23,223 nt of DNA, from the IMG/VR virus record IMGVR_UViG_3300049825_000738, positions 1 through 23,223 of that record. One strand, written 5' to 3'. The position numbers were made by a program, and so were the translations under genes. Origin of the DNA: a virus. Shown here piece after piece: positions 22,192 through 23,223 of this stretch (positions are counted from its first letter, which is position 1; every line of letters begins with the position of its first letter). A model generated the notes under the pieces. It saw only the letters and a list, made by a program, of their open reading frames with translations. It did no database searches and was not told the origin of the DNA.

Positions 22192-22664
22192 TCGAGGAGG
22201 ACAAGTTGAGCAGGTATACGACCGTTCCCACGCTTCATGTTGCACTTGAGATGCGACAATCCAAGATTGGCTGTGATCGTTGGTCCACCCTGAGCAATGG
22301 GGATGAGATGATCGAGCGACATAGTACGCTTCGAGACTTTCTTGCCACAGATATGACATTTGCCGTTGGTGCGCTGAATAATCACTTCTACATCAACAGG
22401 GCCAACACCGTTCGAACGTTTCTTCGCCAATCGTTTCAACACCTGGATGCGTCGCTTCATTCGATTGGCGATAATATCCTTTTGGTAGTGTGCTCGATTA
22501 TAGGCAAGGAAGCGTTCATGGTTATCTTTTCGCCATTGCTTCAAGCGGTCGTAGGATTTGCCAGGATTATCAAGATCCCATTGCTTGACTCGGGCAGACT
22601 CTTTTACTCTATATGCCGCAAGTGCTACCGGATCGGATTGGAGACGTTTCGCTATAGGGTGCAT
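22188..22664 (-). CDS. HNH homing-type endonuclease
   Basis: The only - strand gene. In 158 residues the HNH domain is at the C-terminus: CHIC (103-106), MSLDHLIPIAQGGPTITANL (115-133+) with catalytic His119, SHLKCNMKRGNGRI (137-150); Cys103, Cys106, His138 and Cys141 form the zinc site. The N-terminal part (1-100) is helical, basic, and probably binds DNA. Free-standing genes of this type move between phages by cutting. The ATG at 22664 (complement CAT at 22662-22664) is the first ATG in the frame; no ribosome site is seen. A TGCTATGTT element upstream could be an extended -10 box. Lower GC than neighbours by eye; recent insertion likely. Confidence 0.92.
   Translation of the reverse strand: MHPIAKRLQSDPVALAAYRVKESARVKQWDLDNPGKSYDRLKQWRKDNHERFLAYNRAHYQKDIIANRMKRRIQVLKRLAKKRSNGVGPVDVEVIIQRTNGKCHICGKKVSKRTMSLDHLIPIAQGGPTITANLGLSHLKCNMKRGNGRIPAQLVLLD
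22195..22200 (+). promoter_or_regulatory. Strong Shine-Dalgarno site without a recognised + strand gene
   Basis: GAGGAGG lies five bases before TTG 22206 on the + strand. No recognised gene starts there. It may be a leftover of the gene start that existed before the HNH gene was inserted, or serve a 172-codon frame antisense to the HNH gene (22206-22724, ending in an ATGA overlap with the next gene). Confidence 0.5.
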
Positions 22665-22720
22665 GAACAGAACATAGCACACTCTACTGCGCACTGTAAC
22701 TATGATTGCTTGAGGAGCGT

Positions 22721-22927
22721 ATGATTCGTGAGACCCTAGAGGCGGCAAAGAGTCAGTTGATTGCCACGCTGCACGTCCTAGATGTGGCCCTGGCGGCGAT
22801 GGAGCAACAGCCAACAACGTGTCCGCATGAGCAGAAAATCGACATCAGCAGTTTCACCACTCCGGGCAAATGGTATTGTCCGGCTTGCCGCACGGAAGGC
22901 GGCGTTACATTAGCAGAGGGGGGCTAG
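22721..22927 (+). CDS. 68-residue mini-protein with zinc-binding cysteines
   Basis: Starts MIRETLEAAKSQLIATLHVL with a helical first half, followed by TCPHEQK (about residues 33-39) and WYCPACRTE (52-60). CPH...CPAC can bind one zinc. TGAGGAG at 22711-22717 gives a good ribosome site for ATG 22721. It resembles small phage proteins with a helix plus a zinc ribbon that sit next to tail genes. Function unknown. It lies between the HNH gene and the tail tube, which it precedes by 3 bases. Confidence 0.75.
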   Translation: MIRETLEAAKSQLIATLHVLDVALAAMEQQPTTCPHEQKIDISSFTTPGKWYCPACRTEGGVTLAEGG

Positions 22928-22930
22928 ACC

Positions 22931-23223
22931 ATGGGCGACACAGTTATTTTTACAAACGCCTTAATTGCGATCGGGACAGGGACGGCGAGCGCCGACCGCG
23001 TGCTCTCAGGGCGGGCACGTAACATTACCTGGACCGAGGAGTTCGAGGACCACGATGTGACGGTGTTCGGCTCGTCGAATCGGATCCGGGCGGTCGGGCT
23101 CGGAGAGTCCAATATGGACATCGAGCTGATGCAGAGCTATTCCACTGCAGATGCCGAGGAGAACGTTGATAAGCTGCTCGACACGCTGCGCGATGTCTCG
23201 GCCACGGGGAAGAAGTTCCTCGT
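22931..23223 (+). CDS. Probable major tail (tail tube) protein, N-terminal part
   Basis: The gene starts MGDTVIFTNALIAIGTGTAS and is cut by the window end after 97 codons. The part seen (TWTEEFEDHDVTVFGSSN, RIRAVGLGESNMDIELMQSY, TADAEENVDKLLDTLRD) is beta-rich, and its pattern fits phage tail tube proteins, which stack as rings around the tail measure protein. Its position after the tail terminator gene is the usual one. GAGGGGGG at about 22917-22923 precedes ATG 22931. Confidence 0.75.
   Translation, partial: MGDTVIFTNALIAIGTGTASADRVLSGRARNITWTEEFEDHDVTVFGSSNRIRAVGLGESNMDIELMQSYSTADAEENVDKLLDTLRDVSATGKKFL

Noticed and set aside
22632-22700. Promoter for the HNH gene
   Set aside because: An extended -10-like TGCTATGTT is present on the - strand but no acceptable -35 box is found, so it is only mentioned in the gene entry.
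1-23223. tRNA, rRNA, integrase, att site or insertion sequence
   Set aside because: I saw no cloverleaf, rRNA stretch, recombinase, transposase or terminal inverted repeats by reading.

Overview
The window is a piece of a tailed double-stranded DNA bacteriophage or prophage. It covers the packaging, head, connector and start-of-tail module. It opens inside the large terminase gene and ends inside a probable tail tube gene, so both ends are cut. Genes are tightly packed, mostly start on or next to the previous stop (ATGA, TAATG, TGAATG), and all but one lie on the + strand. The HK97-type portal, prohead protease, delta-domain capsid protein, gp6-like connector and gp10-like protein, followed by a tail tube, suggest a long-tailed phage, probably a siphovirus. 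The host cannot be named. Sequence is GC-rich with Shine-Dalgarno sites and ATG/GTG/TTG starts, and there are no tRNAs, integrase or host genes.

Layout: (1) 1-3223 terminase C-terminus, portal, two small proteins, Mu gpF/SPP1 gp7-like minor head protein. (2) 3220-6257 first accessory block: two unknown proteins, a membrane mini-protein with a duplicated ribosome site, a DNA-methyltransferase-like protein with an altered catalytic motif, a Rossmann-type protein that resembles DUF115/GT42, a mini zinc protein and a 65-residue protein. (3) 6258-6415 is the only real intergenic region, with a 12-bp palindrome and a strong terminator-type hairpin just ahead of the protease. (4) 6416-11235 protease, major capsid protein, possible decoration protein, small head protein, a second Rossmann-type paralogue, gp6-like connector. 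(5) 11246-20969 second accessory block of 13 genes placed between connector genes that normally sit together: fibre-like and Ig/FN3-like proteins, two proteins with Sec signal peptides, two SAM methyltransferases, a GT-A glycosyltransferase, and a 991-residue fibre built of about 27 short repeats around a lectin-like domain. (6) 20960-22191 head closure, gp10-like and tail terminator proteins. (7) An HNH endonuclease gene on the - strand, then a mini zinc protein and the tail tube start.

The most interesting reading is that the two accessory blocks form a system for building and chemically modifying virion surface structures (neck or head fibres). The fibre-like proteins would be substrates, and the glycosyltransferase, the two SAM methyltransferases and perhaps the DUF115/GT42-like pair would be modifying enzymes. 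This is inferred from gene content and order only; nothing in the sequence proves the substrates.
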